Source of the DNA: Streptomyces gossypii
Lineage (GTDB): Bacteria > Actinomycetota > Actinomycetes > Streptomycetales > Streptomycetaceae
Length of the DNA: 64,000 bases
Direction of reading: 5' to 3'
Assembly: GCF_025165795.1 (NCBI RefSeq)
Contig: NZ_JAJAGO010000013.1
Location: 124,001-188,000 of the forward strand
Positions 15,976-23,917 of this stretch are shown piece by piece; the first letter of the stretch is position 1, and each line of letters starts with the position of its first letter. Position numbers and translations under genes: made by a program. The notes under the pieces are model-generated. The model did not search any database, had not been told where the DNA came from, and worked only from the letters and a program-made list of their open reading frames with translations.

Positions 15976-16092
15976 TCACTCGTACGAGCGACCGCCGACC
16001 GGAGTCAGGCGCACCGGGCCCAGGCCGAGGCGGGAGATCTGCTTGTCCGCCAGGATCAATACACCTCCGGCAGCGGTTGGTTCGGTGGTCAC
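15976..16092 (-). CDS. Possible 38-residue ORF coupled to the exonuclease remnant
   Basis: A GTG at 16092 overlaps the stop of the exonuclease frame (GTGGTGACC) and opens a 38-codon frame: VTTEPTAAGG, then VLILADKQISRLGLGPVRLTPVG, ending RSYE. The four-base overlap and the sensible composition, unlike typical shadow frames, suggest a real coupled micro-gene. No family is recognised. As its upstream partner is broken, it may no longer be translated. Confidence 0.35.
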   Translation of the reverse strand: MTTEPTAAGGVLILADKQISRLGLGPVRLTPVGGRSYE

Positions 16093-16425
16093 CACAGGGT
16101 GGGGTCCTCTTCCGGCTCGGGTGCTCCGGGCAGCCCCGGCGGTACGGCGGCCTGTGCCAGTGCGTCCCAGGTGTCGTAGCGGCCTGCCATGCGCAGCAGG
16201 AGCAGTGCGGTGGCATAGGCGTCGAACGTGGCGCGGTGCCGGTGGGCGGGGGCGCCGGTCAGGTCCAGACCGGCGTGCTCGATCAGGGCGTCGAGGTGGT
16301 GTCTGGGGTGTCGGTGTAGGTCGCGCGGGCCAGGCGCAGGGTGTCGAGGACTCCGGCCGGTTCCCATCCGGGCAGGTGCCGGGTGAGGACCCGGTAGTCG
16401 ACGCCGGCGTGCCGCGCGAGGTCGG
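16089..16425 (-). pseudogene. Frameshifted, N-truncated DnaQ-like 3'-5' exonuclease remnant
   Basis: Two frames on the minus strand together read as the C-terminal half of a DEDD exonuclease. One gives LARHAGVDYRVLTRHLPGW then EPAGVLDTLRLARATYTDTP. The next, after a one-base shift near 16301-16311, gives RHHLDALIEHAGLDL then HRATFDAYATALLLLRMAGRYDTW. The metal-binding DxE motif of the N-terminus is absent. The frame ends near 16420, exactly where a different gene remnant begins on the plus strand. It is non-functional as a nuclease, the product of deletion plus a frameshift. Confidence 0.72.
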
Positions 16426-16525
16426 GCGGTTCTCCCGCATGTTCGACGCGATGGTGGCCTCGGCCCTTCCTCCCGGCGACACCCCGAAGTTCCTGCACCA
16501 GCTATCGCGAGAGAGCTCAGAATGA
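16418..16525 (+). pseudogene. C-terminal remnant of XRE/DUF5753-type regulator
   Basis: About 35 codons remain (EVGRFSRMFDAMVASALPPG, then DTPKFLHQLSRESSE) with no start codon or helix-turn-helix upstream. The wording and position, overlapping the next gene by ATGA, match the end of the XRE/DUF5753 regulators that normally precede DUF397 genes in Streptomyces. The N-terminal ~240 residues have been replaced by the exonuclease remnant. Confidence 0.6.
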
Positions 16526-16761
16526 CCCCTCACAACCGCAACCTCATGGCCCCTGACCTCGCCGGAGTTGCTGACTGGTTCACGTCGTCCTACAGCAACG
16601 GCGGGGGAAACTGCGTGGAGGCTGCCGACCTGATCCAGACGACCTACGGTGCAGTCGCCCTGCGTGACTCCAAGGACCCTGCCGGTCCGGCCCTGCTCTT
16701 TCCGTCGGACGCGTTCGCCTCGTTCGTCGCCGATGTGCGCGAGGGCCGTTTCGACGGCTGA
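16522..16761 (+). CDS. DUF397-domain protein
   Basis: 79 residues. DUF397 hallmarks are present: WFTSSYSNGGGNCVEAADL near residues 18-36, VALRDSKDPAGPALLFPSDAFASFVADVREG at the end. The Cys in GNCVE is conserved. Members are small Streptomyces proteins paired with XRE/DUF5753 regulators, in BldB/WhiJ-like systems affecting development. Its partner gene here survives only as a C-terminal fragment, so this copy is probably orphaned. Confidence 0.85.
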   Translation: MTPHNRNLMAPDLAGVADWFTSSYSNGGGNCVEAADLIQTTYGAVALRDSKDPAGPALLFPSDAFASFVADVREGRFDG

Positions 16762-16866
16762 CCCTTGGCAGCACGGCAGCGGACAGGCCGCTCTTCCCGG
16801 GCAGACCGGGAACAAGGCCCTGACCGCCGGTTCGAGCGAGCCTTCGGTGGCGGGGCGGAGAAGGAC

Positions 16867-16911
16867 GGCGTGATCAAGGAATCTCTCGGCGGAGAACTCC
16901 TTGATCACGCC
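16867..16911. terminator. Bidirectional terminator hairpin
   Basis: GGCGTGATCAAGGA (16867-16880) is perfectly complementary to 16898-16911. An inner TCTC/GAGA pairing extends the stem. It lies between the convergent DUF397 and MFS genes. Confidence 0.8.
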
Positions 16912-16945
16912 CGATGGGTCATGCGGGGATGGATCCCCCGAGGGA

Positions 16946-18466
16946 TCAGGAGTGTGCGAGCAGCGGTTCGCCGTCCCCCGTGCCTCCGGCGCTTCCCGCC
17001 TTCTCGGCGGCCGCCGGCTGCCTGGGGCGCGGGGTGTTCATCAGGACGGCGACGAGCAGCGCGCCGGCCACGAGGATCCCCGCGGCCCAGGCGCCGGCCG
17101 TCGCGAAGCCTTCCACAGCCGCCTGCTTGAGGAGGTCCGGGTCCGGGCTGCCGTGCGAGGCATGCGAGGCCAGGTAGTCGGCGGTCGTGCTGGCGGCGAG
17201 GGTGTTGAGCAGCGCCGTGCCGAGTGAGGTGCCGATCTGCTGCGCGGTGTTGACGCTGGCCGAGGCCACGCCCGCGTCGTCCGGGTCGACGCCGTGGGTG
17301 GCGTAGTTGAGGGCGACCGGCATGATCAGGCCCGCTCCGAAGCCGAGGAGGAGCTGCGTGACCAGCACGCCGCCGGCGTAGCCGGTGTCAGGCTCCAGGG
17401 TGAGTATCCACAGCATGCCGACGGAGCTGATGAGCATGCCGGGCACGATGAGCACCCGTGGCGGCACCCTGGGCAGCAGCCGGGTGGTGAGTCCGCCGGC
17501 CGAGACCAGGACCGCCGTGACCATCGGGAGGAAGGCCACGCCCGTCCTGATCGGCGAGTATCCCTTGACGACCTGCATGTAGTACGTCAGGAAGAGGAAC
17601 GCCGCGAACATTCCGATGACGGTCATTCCCACGGCCAGGTAGGCGCCGCCGCGGGTGCGGCTGGCGATCACGCGCAGCGGCAGCAGCGGCTGCGGCACCC
17701 GGCTTTCGACGAAGATGAACGCGCAGAGCAGCACCGCGCCGGCAGCCAGCAGGCCGACCACCTTCCCCGAGTCCCAGCCGTCGGACTCGGCCCGGCCGGT
17801 GCCGTAGACGACGGCGACCAGCCCGCCGGTCACCAGCAGTACACCGGGGATGTCGAAGCGCGCCCTGCCCTCGTGCCGCGACTCGGTCAGCAGTGCGTAC
17901 CCGCCGATGGCCGCGATCAGGGCGATCGGGATGTTGATGTAGAGGCACCAGCGCCAGTCCAGATACTCGGTCAGCGCTCCGCCGGCGAGCAGTCCTGCCC
18001 CGCCGCCCGCGGCGCTGATGGCCCCCCAGATCCCGAACGCCTTGGCGCGGTCCTTCGGTTCGGTGAACATCACGGTCAGCAGCGACAGCGCGGACGGCCC
18101 GAGCAGCGCGGCGAACCCGCCCTGCAGGGCGCGGGCGGTCAGAAGCAGCTCGAAGTTGCCCGCCGCGCCGCCGAGCGCCGACGCGCCGGTGAAGCCGAGC
18201 AGCGCGACGAGGAAGGTCCGCTTGCGCCCGGTGTAGTCGGCGATCCGGCCGCCGAGCAGCAGCAGGCTGCCGAACGCCAGCGTGTACGCGGTGATGATCC
18301 ATTGCCGGTCGCCGTCGGAGATCCCCAGGTCCTGCTGGAGGGACGGCAGCGCGATGTTCACGACGGTGGCGTCCAGAACAATCATGAGCTGGGCCAACCC
18401 GATGAAGAGCAGTGCGGCCCAGCGGCGCGAGGTTCCCGGCGGGTCCTGCGCCTTCGTGGTTGCCAT
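16946..18466 (-). CDS. MFS drug exporter, DHA2 (EmrB/QacA) family
   Basis: A 506-residue, 14-helix transporter. Motif A variant GGRIADYTGRKRTF follows helix 2; there are also WRWCLYINIPIALIAA and the helix 1 motif LDATVVNIALPSL typical of DHA2 antiporters, which expel drugs or metabolites against protons. The ATG at 18466 has GAGGA at 7-nt spacing. A longer ATG at 18562 is ruled out because it lies upstream of an ECF41-type promoter (18532-18558). The divergent ECF41 sigma factor gene is therefore the probable regulator. Confidence 0.88.
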   Translation of the reverse strand: MATTKAQDPPGTSRRWAALLFIGLAQLMIVLDATVVNIALPSLQQDLGISDGDRQWIITAYTLAFGSLLLLGGRIADYTGRKRTFLVALLGFTGASALGGAAGNFELLLTARALQGGFAALLGPSALSLLTVMFTEPKDRAKAFGIWGAISAAGGGAGLLAGGALTEYLDWRWCLYINIPIALIAAIGGYALLTESRHEGRARFDIPGVLLVTGGLVAVVYGTGRAESDGWDSGKVVGLLAAGAVLLCAFIFVESRVPQPLLPLRVIASRTRGGAYLAVGMTVIGMFAAFLFLTYYMQVVKGYSPIRTGVAFLPMVTAVLVSAGGLTTRLLPRVPPRVLIVPGMLISSVGMLWILTLEPDTGYAGGVLVTQLLLGFGAGLIMPVALNYATHGVDPDDAGVASASVNTAQQIGTSLGTALLNTLAASTTADYLASHASHGSPDPDLLKQAAVEGFATAGAWAAGILVAGALLVAVLMNTPRPRQPAAAEKAGSAGGTGDGEPLLAHS

Positions 18467-18531
18467 GACTTCGTCCTCACTGGTGGTGCTGTGCCGTGCG
18501 GATCGTTTGCGCGGCGTCCTGACGAGCACGA

Positions 18532-18558
18532 GACGTCGGAGGTCCGATCCCTGTGACA
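18532..18558 (-). promoter_or_regulatory. ECF41-type promoter for the MFS gene
   Basis: On the minus strand TGTCACA (18558-18552), a 16-nt spacer, then CGTC (18535-18532). This equals the published ECF41 consensus TGTCACA/CGTC. It lies ~66 bp upstream of the MFS start codon. Confidence 0.7.
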
Positions 18559-18593
18559 GCACCGGTCATGTGAGGAGCGCCACCCCCGGCGGG

Positions 18594-18620
18594 CGTCACA
18601 GAGCGGCGGGGACCGGCGTC
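18594..18620 (+). promoter_or_regulatory. ECF41-type promoter for the sigma factor gene
   Basis: CGTCACA (18594-18600), a 16-nt spacer, CGTC (18617-18620): a 6/7 match to the ECF41 -35 element and a full -10 match, with the same spacing as the divergent promoter. It predicts autoregulation and a transcript starting near 18627. Confidence 0.65.
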
Positions 18621-18724
18621 TTGTGCGTGTGGCAGGAGTGAGAGCGAACAGGTGGGAGCCGGAGATGGGTGAGGGCAGCGGGCAGGCACAGGACAGGCGC
18701 GGACGGACCGCTGGAGACGGCGGC

Positions 18725-19606
18725 ATGGACTCCGCCACCGAGGCGTTCGTCGCCCATCGCAACCTGCTGTTCACCGTCGCCTACGAGATGCTCGGCTCGG
18801 CCGCCGACGCCGAGGACGTCCTGCAGGAGACCTGGCTGCGCTGGGCGGGCGTCGACCTGGAGGCGGTGCGGGACCAGCGCGCCTATCTGGTGCGGATCAC
18901 CACGCGCAAGGCGCTGGACCGGCTGCGCGCGCTCGGCCGGCGCAGGGAGTCGTATGTCGGCTCCTGGCTGCCCGAGCCGCTGCTGACCGCGCCCGACGTG
19001 GCCGAGGACGTCGAGCTGGCCGACAGCGTCTCGATGGCGATGCTGTTGGTCATGGAGACGCTCACACCGACCGAGCGGGCCGTGTTCGTGCTGCGCGAGG
19101 TGTTCGATCTGGGGTACGAGGAGATCGCGGGCGCCGTCGACAAGAGCCCGTCCGCGGTCCGCCAGATCGCCCACCGGGCGCGGGCGCACGTCGCCGCGCG
19201 GCGGCCGCGTGACGCCGTCTCCCAGGCCGATACCCGGCACGCGCTCGCGGCGTTCCAGCGGGCCGTCGAGACCGGCGACCTGCAGAACCTGTTGGACATC
19301 CTCGCTCCGGATGTCGTCGTCCTGAGCGACGGCGGCGGAGTCGTACAGACTGTGCGGTACCCCGTCGTGGGGGCCGACAAGGTGGCTCGCCTGCTGACCA
19401 TCGGTCTGGCGAAGTTGGACCGTGCCGGGAGGTCGATCGAGCCGGTCTGGGTCAACGGCTGCCCGGGGCTCATTCTGCGGTACGACGGAGAGGTCGACAC
19501 CGTCGTGGCGATGCGGGTCGAGGACGGCCTCATCACCGGGGTGTACATCGTGCGCAATCCCGAGAAGCTGTCGCGCGTGCAGCAGAAGACCGTGCTGAGC
19601 CGCTGA
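18725..19606 (+). CDS. sigJ: ECF41-family RNA polymerase sigma factor (SigJ-like)
   Basis: About 293 residues from MDSATEAFVAHRNLLFTVAYE. Sigma-70 region 2 (residues ~10-75, ML GSAADAEDVLQETWLRW) and region 4 (~110-160, LTPTERAVFVLREVFDLGYEEIAG) are followed by a SnoaL-like C-terminal domain. ECF41 hallmarks are visible: WLPEPLLT between the sigma regions, VLSDGGG, and NPEKL near the end; the C-terminal domain replaces an anti-sigma factor. An alternative ATG at 18665 with GGAG upstream is possible; the GTG at 18623 would precede the transcription start. Unusually the neighbour is an exporter rather than the usual carboxymuconolactone decarboxylase/oxidoreductase/epimerase gene. Confidence 0.9.
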   Translation: MDSATEAFVAHRNLLFTVAYEMLGSAADAEDVLQETWLRWAGVDLEAVRDQRAYLVRITTRKALDRLRALGRRRESYVGSWLPEPLLTAPDVAEDVELADSVSMAMLLVMETLTPTERAVFVLREVFDLGYEEIAGAVDKSPSAVRQIAHRARAHVAARRPRDAVSQADTRHALAAFQRAVETGDLQNLLDILAPDVVVLSDGGGVVQTVRYPVVGADKVARLLTIGLAKLDRAGRSIEPVWVNGCPGLILRYDGEVDTVVAMRVEDGLITGVYIVRNPEKLSRVQQKTVLSR

Positions 19607-19638
19607 GTTGTGGCGCCGCTGAGGCGGGTACGGCGGAG

Positions 19639-20328
19639 TCAGTCGAGGTCGTCGAGACCGCGCTCGATCGCGTAGCGGACCAGTTCGACCCGGTTGTGCA
19701 GCTGGAGCTTGCCCAGCGTGTTCTGCACGTGGTTCTGCACCGTGCGGTGCGAGATGACCAGCCGCTCGGCTATCTGCCGGTAGCTGAGCCCCTTCGCCAC
19801 CAGCCGCAGCACCTCCGTCTCGCGGTCCGTCAGCTGCGGGACGCCCGGCGCCTCCGCCGCCGCGGGCACCGGCTCGGTGGCCAGCCGCCGGTACTCGCCG
19901 AGCACCAGCCCGGCCAGCCCGGGGGTGAAGACCGGATCGCCCTCGGCAGTCCGGTGTACCGCGTCCACCAGCTCCTCGGTGCTCGCGGACTTCACGAGGT
20001 AGCCGGTGGCGCCGGACTTCACCGCCTCCAGCACATCCGCGTGCTCGCCGCTCGCGGACAGCACCAGCACCCGGAACTCGTCACCCGCGCCGACCAGCGT
20101 CCGGCACACCTCGGCCCCCGGCATCCCCGGCAGATTGAGATCCAGCACCAGGACGTCGGGCCGCGCCGCCCGCGCACGGCGTACGGCCTGCTCACCGTCG
20201 CCCGCCGTCGCCACGACCTCGAAACCCGCCTCGCCCAGATCCCGGGCGACCGCGTCCCGCCACATCGGGTGGTCGTCAACGACCATCACCTTCAGCGGCT
20301 GCCGCCCCCGCTGCTCCTGCTCAGACAT
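19639..20328 (-). CDS. macR: NarL/LuxR-family response regulator, MacR-like
   Basis: 229 residues. The receiver domain has the acidic pair VVDDH, phospho-acceptor Asp63 in VLVLDLNLPGMPG and a conserved Lys in YLVKSAS. The C-terminal LuxR helix-turn-helix is LTDRETEVLRLVAKGLSYRQIAERL. It overlaps the upstream kinase gene by 8 bp and so is translationally coupled to it. Family and position (next to pfkA, lysophospholipid acyltransferase and nearby glkA) fit S. coelicolor MacR (SCO2120), reported to affect morphogenesis and actinorhodin production. The symbol rests on synteny from memory. Confidence 0.85.
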   Translation of the reverse strand: MSEQEQRGRQPLKVMVVDDHPMWRDAVARDLGEAGFEVVATAGDGEQAVRRARAARPDVLVLDLNLPGMPGAEVCRTLVGAGDEFRVLVLSASGEHADVLEAVKSGATGYLVKSASTEELVDAVHRTAEGDPVFTPGLAGLVLGEYRRLATEPVPAAAEAPGVPQLTDRETEVLRLVAKGLSYRQIAERLVISHRTVQNHVQNTLGKLQLHNRVELVRYAIERGLDDLD

Positions 20329-21505
20329 CCTTCGGCATCCTCAATTCCACTTCGGTCCCCTGTCCCGGCACCGACACCAGTTCGGCCGTGCCGCCCAGAT
20401 CGCGCAGCCGCCCGCGCATCGACAGCGCGACGCCCATACGGCCCTCCGCCTCCGCGTCCGCCAGCCGCCCGGCCGGAATGCCTGGGCCGTCGTCCCGCAC
20501 ACTCACCAGTACCGCGTCCGGTTCTTCCTCCAGCAGGATCCATGCCCGGGCGCCCTCCCCGGCGTGCCGCCGCACGTTGTCCAGGGCGGCACCGACAGCC
20601 GAGGCCAGTTCGCGGGCCCGTCCAGGCGCCAGAGGTACCGGGGCACCCGGTCCGGAGAAGGTCACCCGGGATCCGGCCAGCCCGGCGAGCAGCCCCCGCA
20701 GATCGCTGCTCTCCGCCCCGTCCGCCCCGCTCACCTCGCCTGCCCCGCCCGCCCCGCTCGATTCTCCCGGGGCCCGTCCCGGCCGCGGCTCGGACGGTCC
20801 GGCCGCTACCAGCGCCCGCAGCGCCGACTCCTGCTCACCCGCGAGCCTGCCCAGCTCCGCCGCGTCGCCGCCCAGCGCCGTGCCGCGCCGCATCACCATG
20901 GCGAGCACCTGGAGCACGCTGTCGTGGATGTCACGGGCGAGCCGCTCCCGCTCGCGGGTGGCCGCCTCGATCTGCAGGGCACGGGAGAGCGTGCGCTCGC
21001 TGGCCCGCGCGACCTCGACGACATAGCCGATGGCGATGCTGGCCACGCACACCAGCAGCACGTTGTGCAGAGTGTCACCGGAGACGCTGCCCCGTTCGAC
21101 GACATTGGCGACACCTACCGCCGCGGCGGCGGACAGGCCCCAGCGCCAGCCGCCCTTCAGGGCGAAACCGAGCACGGCACCCGCCGTCCATATCGACGGC
21201 AGCGTGCTGACACCGCCCTCCACCCTGTCGAGGTACTCGACATGGCGGGTGAGGAGGATGCCGGTCAGCGCCACGATGAGGTCACCGGCGAGGAAGAGGG
21301 GTGTGCAGCGCTCCGCCGACTGCACCTTCCGCACGGTGCCCAGGGACCAGAGCGTGAGCACGGCGACATACACGCTCGCGACGAGCGGGTGCTCATACCG
21401 GCCGTGCGCCACGAGATGCAGGGCGACCGCGTAGACCAGGGTTCCCACCCGGTAGACCGTCAGCGCGCGCCACAGCGGCTGTTCGACCGAAATCCTCGCG
21501 GACAT
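20321..21505 (-). CDS. macS: MacS-type sensor histidine kinase
   Basis: 394 residues. The N-terminal ~190 residues hold about five helices forming the MacS sensor domain (LWRALTVYRVGTLVYAVALHL). A HisKA_3 dimerisation domain with ERERLARDIHDSVLQVLAMV carries the phosphorylated His, and an ATPase domain has DNVRRHAGE, VRDDGPGIP and MRGRLRDLGG. The stretch around residues 225-262 is Gly/Ala/Ser-rich (GRAPGESSGAGGAGEVSGAD) and probably disordered. It phosphorylates the overlapping downstream regulator; the signal is unknown. Confidence 0.85.
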   Translation of the reverse strand: MSARISVEQPLWRALTVYRVGTLVYAVALHLVAHGRYEHPLVASVYVAVLTLWSLGTVRKVQSAERCTPLFLAGDLIVALTGILLTRHVEYLDRVEGGVSTLPSIWTAGAVLGFALKGGWRWGLSAAAAVGVANVVERGSVSGDTLHNVLLVCVASIAIGYVVEVARASERTLSRALQIEAATRERERLARDIHDSVLQVLAMVMRRGTALGGDAAELGRLAGEQESALRALVAAGPSEPRPGRAPGESSGAGGAGEVSGADGAESSDLRGLLAGLAGSRVTFSGPGAPVPLAPGRARELASAVGAALDNVRRHAGEGARAWILLEEEPDAVLVSVRDDGPGIPAGRLADAEAEGRMGVALSMRGRLRDLGGTAELVSVPGQGTEVELRMPKDV

Positions 21506-21541
21506 CTCTCCCCCGACCCGGGCGGCGCCACTGCCCGTACG

Positions 21542-22327
21542 CTACGCCTCTCTGCCCTTGCCGTCCCCGCCGTCGCCGCCGGCCTGCTCACCCTTCTCGG
21601 CCTGCTCACCCTTCTCGGCCTTCTCGGCTTTCTCCGCCTTCTCGGCTTCGGCCAGCTGACGCTTCGCGGCCGTCGCGTACACGTCCACGTACTCCTGACC
21701 GGAGAGCCGCATGATCTCGTACATCACCTCGTCGGTCACCGAGCGCTGGATGAAGCGGTCGGTGTCCATGCCCTGGTAACGGCTGAAGTCCAGCGGCCGC
21801 CCGACCCGGATGCCCGGCCGCATCAGCTTCGGCACCACCTTGCCGGGCGGCTGGATCTTCTCCGTGTCGATCATGGCCACCGGGATCACCGGGGCACCGG
21901 AGCGCAGCGCGAGCCGGGCCAGACCGCCGGGCTTGCCCCGGTAGAGCCTCCCGTCGGGGGAGCGGGTGCCCTCCGGATAGATACCGAACAGCTCACCGCG
22001 CTCCAGCACCTCCAGCCCGCTCCTGATCGCCGCCTCACCCGCGCCCCGCACGCCCGACCGGTCCACCGGAAGCTGCCCGACGCCCTTGAAGAACGCGGCC
22101 GTCAGCCTGCCCTTCACCCCGGGCGAGGTGAAGTACTCGGCCTTGGCGATGAAGGTGACCTTGCGGTCCAGCATGGCGGGGAGGAAGAAGGAGTCCGAGA
22201 ACGAGAGGTGGTTGCTTGCCAGAATGGCGGGGCCGGCCTCGGGAATGTTCTCCAGGCCCTCCGCCCATGGCCGGAAGACCAGTTTCAGCGAGCTGCCGAC
22301 AGACAGCTTCATCGCGCCGTAGAACAA
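21542..22327 (-). CDS. Lysophospholipid (1-acylglycerol-3-phosphate) acyltransferase, PlsC family
   Basis: 261 residues from a TTG start at 22327, chosen because AGGAGG sits exactly 6 nt upstream; an in-frame ATG at 22312 is too far. The acyltransferase motifs are NHLSFSDSFF (HX4D-type, His-Leu-Ser-Phe-Ser-Asp) and FGIYPEGTRSPDG, the phosphate-binding EGTR. It should acylate lysophosphatidate or related lysolipids at the membrane. The last ~30 residues are a Lys/Glu/Ala repeat (AEKAEKAEKAEKGEQAEKGEQ), encoded by 9-bp tandem repeats at ~21594-21650, that is likely disordered and variable in length. Confidence 0.87.
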   Translation of the reverse strand: MFYGAMKLSVGSSLKLVFRPWAEGLENIPEAGPAILASNHLSFSDSFFLPAMLDRKVTFIAKAEYFTSPGVKGRLTAAFFKGVGQLPVDRSGVRGAGEAAIRSGLEVLERGELFGIYPEGTRSPDGRLYRGKPGGLARLALRSGAPVIPVAMIDTEKIQPPGKVVPKLMRPGIRVGRPLDFSRYQGMDTDRFIQRSVTDEVMYEIMRLSGQEYVDVYATAAKRQLAEAEKAEKAEKAEKGEQAEKGEQAGGDGGDGKGREA

Positions 22328-22509
22328 CCGGGACCTCCTGATGACCGATGTGCACGAGCCTATCTCGCCATGCCCGTAGGCTCCCCCCGCGGTGCGGCGG
22401 GCGCTACCGGGTCGCCGAACGCACGCGTAGGGTGGCCGAAGGAGTGGTTCCCGGCGGGGCCACGCCTGGACCAGGACTCCCGCTCCGTCCGTGCGAATGG
22501 AGATTCACG

Positions 22510-23280
22510 GTGCCGCTCATGCCCGGAGCCGAGCCAATGCGCCATGAGGGCTCTGACATCGGTGTGCTGCTCTGCCACGGCTTCACCGGCTCACCGCAGT
22601 CGCTGCGCCCCTGGGCCCGCTACTTGGCTGACCAGGGCCTCACCGTCTCCCTGCCGCTGCTGCCGGGCCACGGCAGCCGCTGGGAAGACCTCCAGGTGAC
22701 CGGATGGCAGGACTGGTACGCCACCGTCGACCGCGAGCTGCGCCTGCTGAGTGAGAGCTGTGCGCGGGTCTTCGTCTGCGGGCTGTCCATGGGCGGCGCT
22801 CTGGCGCTGCGCCTGGCGGCCCGGCACGGGGCCGCGGTGAGCGGCATCGTGGTGGTCAATCCGGCGAGCACCTTCCCGCGCGCGGCCGGATACGCGCTGC
22901 CCGTCCTGCGCCACCTGGTCCCCACGTCATCGGGCCTGACCGACGACATCGCCAAGGAGGGCAGCCATGAGCTGGGTTACGACCGGGTGCCGCTGCACGC
23001 CGCCCACTCGCTGCGCAGCTTCTTCCGGGTGGTGCGCGGTGAGCTGCCGCAGGTCACCCAACCCCTGATGGTGCTGCGCAGCCGGTCGGACCATGTGGTG
23101 CCGGCCACGGACTCGGCGCTGATCCTCTCCAGGGTCTCCTCCACCGAGGTGACGGAGACGGTGCTGGAGCGCAGCTACCACGTCGCCACGCTGGACTTCG
23201 ACGCGGAGCGGATCTTCGAGGACAGCCACATGTTCATCTCCCGTATCGCGGCAAGGGAGACGGCACGTGACAGAGCGTAA
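22510..23280 (+). CDS. Alpha/beta-hydrolase, carboxylesterase / monoacylglycerol lipase-like
   Basis: 256 residues from a GTG at 22510 with GGAG 8 nt upstream. The oxyanion-hole motif is LCHGFTGSP, the nucleophile Ser is in VCGLSMGGALAL, Asp in RSRSDHVVP and His in SYHVATLDFD. The small cap and motif wording match the Est30/thermostable carboxylesterase and monoglyceride lipase group. It is cytoplasmic, with no signal peptide. It overlaps the next gene by 14 bp and stands divergent to the lysophospholipid acyltransferase, suggesting a shared role in lipid turnover (inference). Confidence 0.85.
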   Translation: MPLMPGAEPMRHEGSDIGVLLCHGFTGSPQSLRPWARYLADQGLTVSLPLLPGHGSRWEDLQVTGWQDWYATVDRELRLLSESCARVFVCGLSMGGALALRLAARHGAAVSGIVVVNPASTFPRAAGYALPVLRHLVPTSSGLTDDIAKEGSHELGYDRVPLHAAHSLRSFFRVVRGELPQVTQPLMVLRSRSDHVVPATDSALILSRVSSTEVTETVLERSYHVATLDFDAERIFEDSHMFISRIAARETARDRA

Positions 23281-23911
23281 CCCCGATGGCGGGCCGGGCG
23301 ACGAGCCGGAATCCACGCTGCCCCCGGACGAGGAGGCGGCTTGGGCGGCCATCGTTGCCGGATACGGCGAGGAGCCCGACGTCGCCTCCCGCGAGGCCGA
23401 CGGCATCGACGGCACACCGGAGGCGGACGGCACACCCGAGGCGGACGCCAAGTCCGAGACCGACGGCACGCCCGAGGCAGACGACTACCCGGAGCCCGAC
23501 GGCGACACCCTGACCCGGCCTGACGACGGGGCACGTCCCGGCGAGGAGCCGGGCGAGGGCGGCGCGGGCGGCGGCGCGGGCGAACCTCCGGTGCGCAGCG
23601 TGACGGTCTACGCCGCCGGTACCGGCCCGCGCGACTGGGACCTTCCCGAGGGCGCGGACGACGAGGGCCACTTCGTCCCCCCGGAGCCGCCGCCGCTCCC
23701 CGAGACCGACATGACCACCAGGTTCGCCTGGCTCGCGGTGCTGGGCGGCCCGCTGCTGCTGATCGCGGGGGTGGTGTTGCAGTTCGAGATGACGTGGTGG
23801 GTCATCACCCTGGGCGTCGGCGGATTCCTCGGTGGCTTCGGCACGCTGGTGGCCCGCATGCGGGACGACCATGACGACTTCGACGACCCCGGGCGCGGTG
23901 CGGTGGTCTGA
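23267..23911 (+). CDS. Hypothetical membrane protein with acidic disordered N-terminus
   Basis: 214 residues from a GTG overlapping the hydrolase gene end. Residues 1-105 are dominated by Asp, Glu, Gly and Pro with an imperfect GTPEADG-like repeat (EADGIDGTPEADGTPEAD). Residues ~145-195 form two transmembrane helices (FAWLAVLGGPLLLIAGVVLQF and MTWWVITLGVGGFLGGFGTLV), followed by a short acidic tail. No enzymatic motif is seen. Translational coupling to the hydrolase suggests a functional link. Confidence 0.75.
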   Translation: MTERNPDGGPGDEPESTLPPDEEAAWAAIVAGYGEEPDVASREADGIDGTPEADGTPEADAKSETDGTPEADDYPEPDGDTLTRPDDGARPGEEPGEGGAGGGAGEPPVRSVTVYAAGTGPRDWDLPEGADDEGHFVPPEPPPLPETDMTTRFAWLAVLGGPLLLIAGVVLQFEMTWWVITLGVGGFLGGFGTLVARMRDDHDDFDDPGRGAVV

Positions 23912-23917
23912 CCGGGA

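Noticed and set aside
18467..18562. Upstream ATG at 18562 as MFS start
   Set aside because: It lies upstream of the predicted ECF41 promoter and lacks an SD; ATG 18466 has GAGGA correctly spaced.
20006..22699. 897-codon plus-strand frame over the MacRS and acyltransferase genes
   Set aside because: Antisense to three recognisable genes, no SD or domain.
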